Assembly: GCA_003518885.1 (NCBI GenBank)
Contig: DOXU01000088.1
Coordinates: 1-14,521 of the forward strand
DNA length: 14,521 nt
Source of the DNA: Oscillospiraceae bacterium
GTDB lineage: Bacteria; Bacillota; Clostridia; Oscillospirales; Ethanoligenentaceae
Direction of reading: 5' to 3'
Each line of letters opens with the position of its first letter. Within the stretch, counting starts at the first letter, position 1. The notes below the pieces were generated by a model that saw only the letters and a list, made by a program, of their open reading frames with translations, made no database searches and had not been told where the DNA came from. The position numbers were made by a program, and so were the translations under genes. Below are positions 14,471 to 14,521 of this stretch, one piece after another.

Positions 14471-14521
14471 GACTTTGAACCGGTAGTTGAAACAGAAGCT
14501 TTTTGTAAGCTGTGTTGATAG

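Noticed and set aside
14471..14481. prfB-type frameshift site, suggested by ACTTTGAAC near the TGA
   Set aside because: CTTTGA is not in the ORF's frame, and no Shine-Dalgarno-like stimulator lies three bases upstream as in prfB.

Overview
The window reads as chromosomal DNA from a low-to-middle GC member of the Bacillota. The GroEL ending in a Gly-Gly-Met tail, the adjacent greA-lysS pair, purine-rich ribosome binding sites with frequent TTG/GTG starts, and a DUF4830-type protein all fit. An anaerobe of the Negativicutes/Clostridia type is my best guess, but the sequence alone does not settle the genus. Most of the window is housekeeping. I see no transposase, phage gene, CRISPR array or defence system.

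Layout. Bases 1-1458 are the 3' part of groEL, closed by a strong terminator. A 370-base AT-rich gap follows, holding a cluster of DnaA-box-like 9-mers that looks like replication-origin DNA. Next come a small tail-anchored protein of unknown function (1829-2098) and, convergent and overlapping it by 4 bases, a dusB-type tRNA dihydrouridine synthase. A KimA-type potassium transporter lies further upstream on the same minus strand. From about 5300 everything reads rightward: an orphan tRNA-Gly(CCC) with its own promoter and terminator; a three-gene set (four-helix membrane protein, DUF4830 protein, RsuA pseudouridine synthase); a long structured leader or small RNA; a PucR/CdaR-like regulator; ftsE-ftsX; and greA-lysS-ilvD. 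The window ends downstream of ilvD's hairpin terminator with a good promoter and a short ORF broken by an in-frame TGA.

How the genes relate. FtsEX is the membrane ABC complex that signals to cell-wall hydrolases, and the regulator sits directly ahead of it. GreA (transcript-cleavage factor), LysS (lysyl-tRNA synthetase) and IlvD (branched-chain amino acid synthesis) probably share the consensus promoter at 10321-10349. That promoter is followed by a terminator-like hairpin before greA, an arrangement resembling the E. coli greA leader (GraL). DusB, RsuA, tRNA-Gly and LysS add a translation theme, but dusB is separated from greA-lysS and inverted relative to them.

Items most worth checking: the structured RNA at 7375-7527, the DnaA-box cluster at 1587-1746, the greA leader attenuator, the tRNA-Gly with C in place of the near-universal T at position 55, the KimA homologue without a recognisable c-di-AMP riboswitch, and the TGA-interrupted ORF at the right edge. 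I found no convincing wholly new system.
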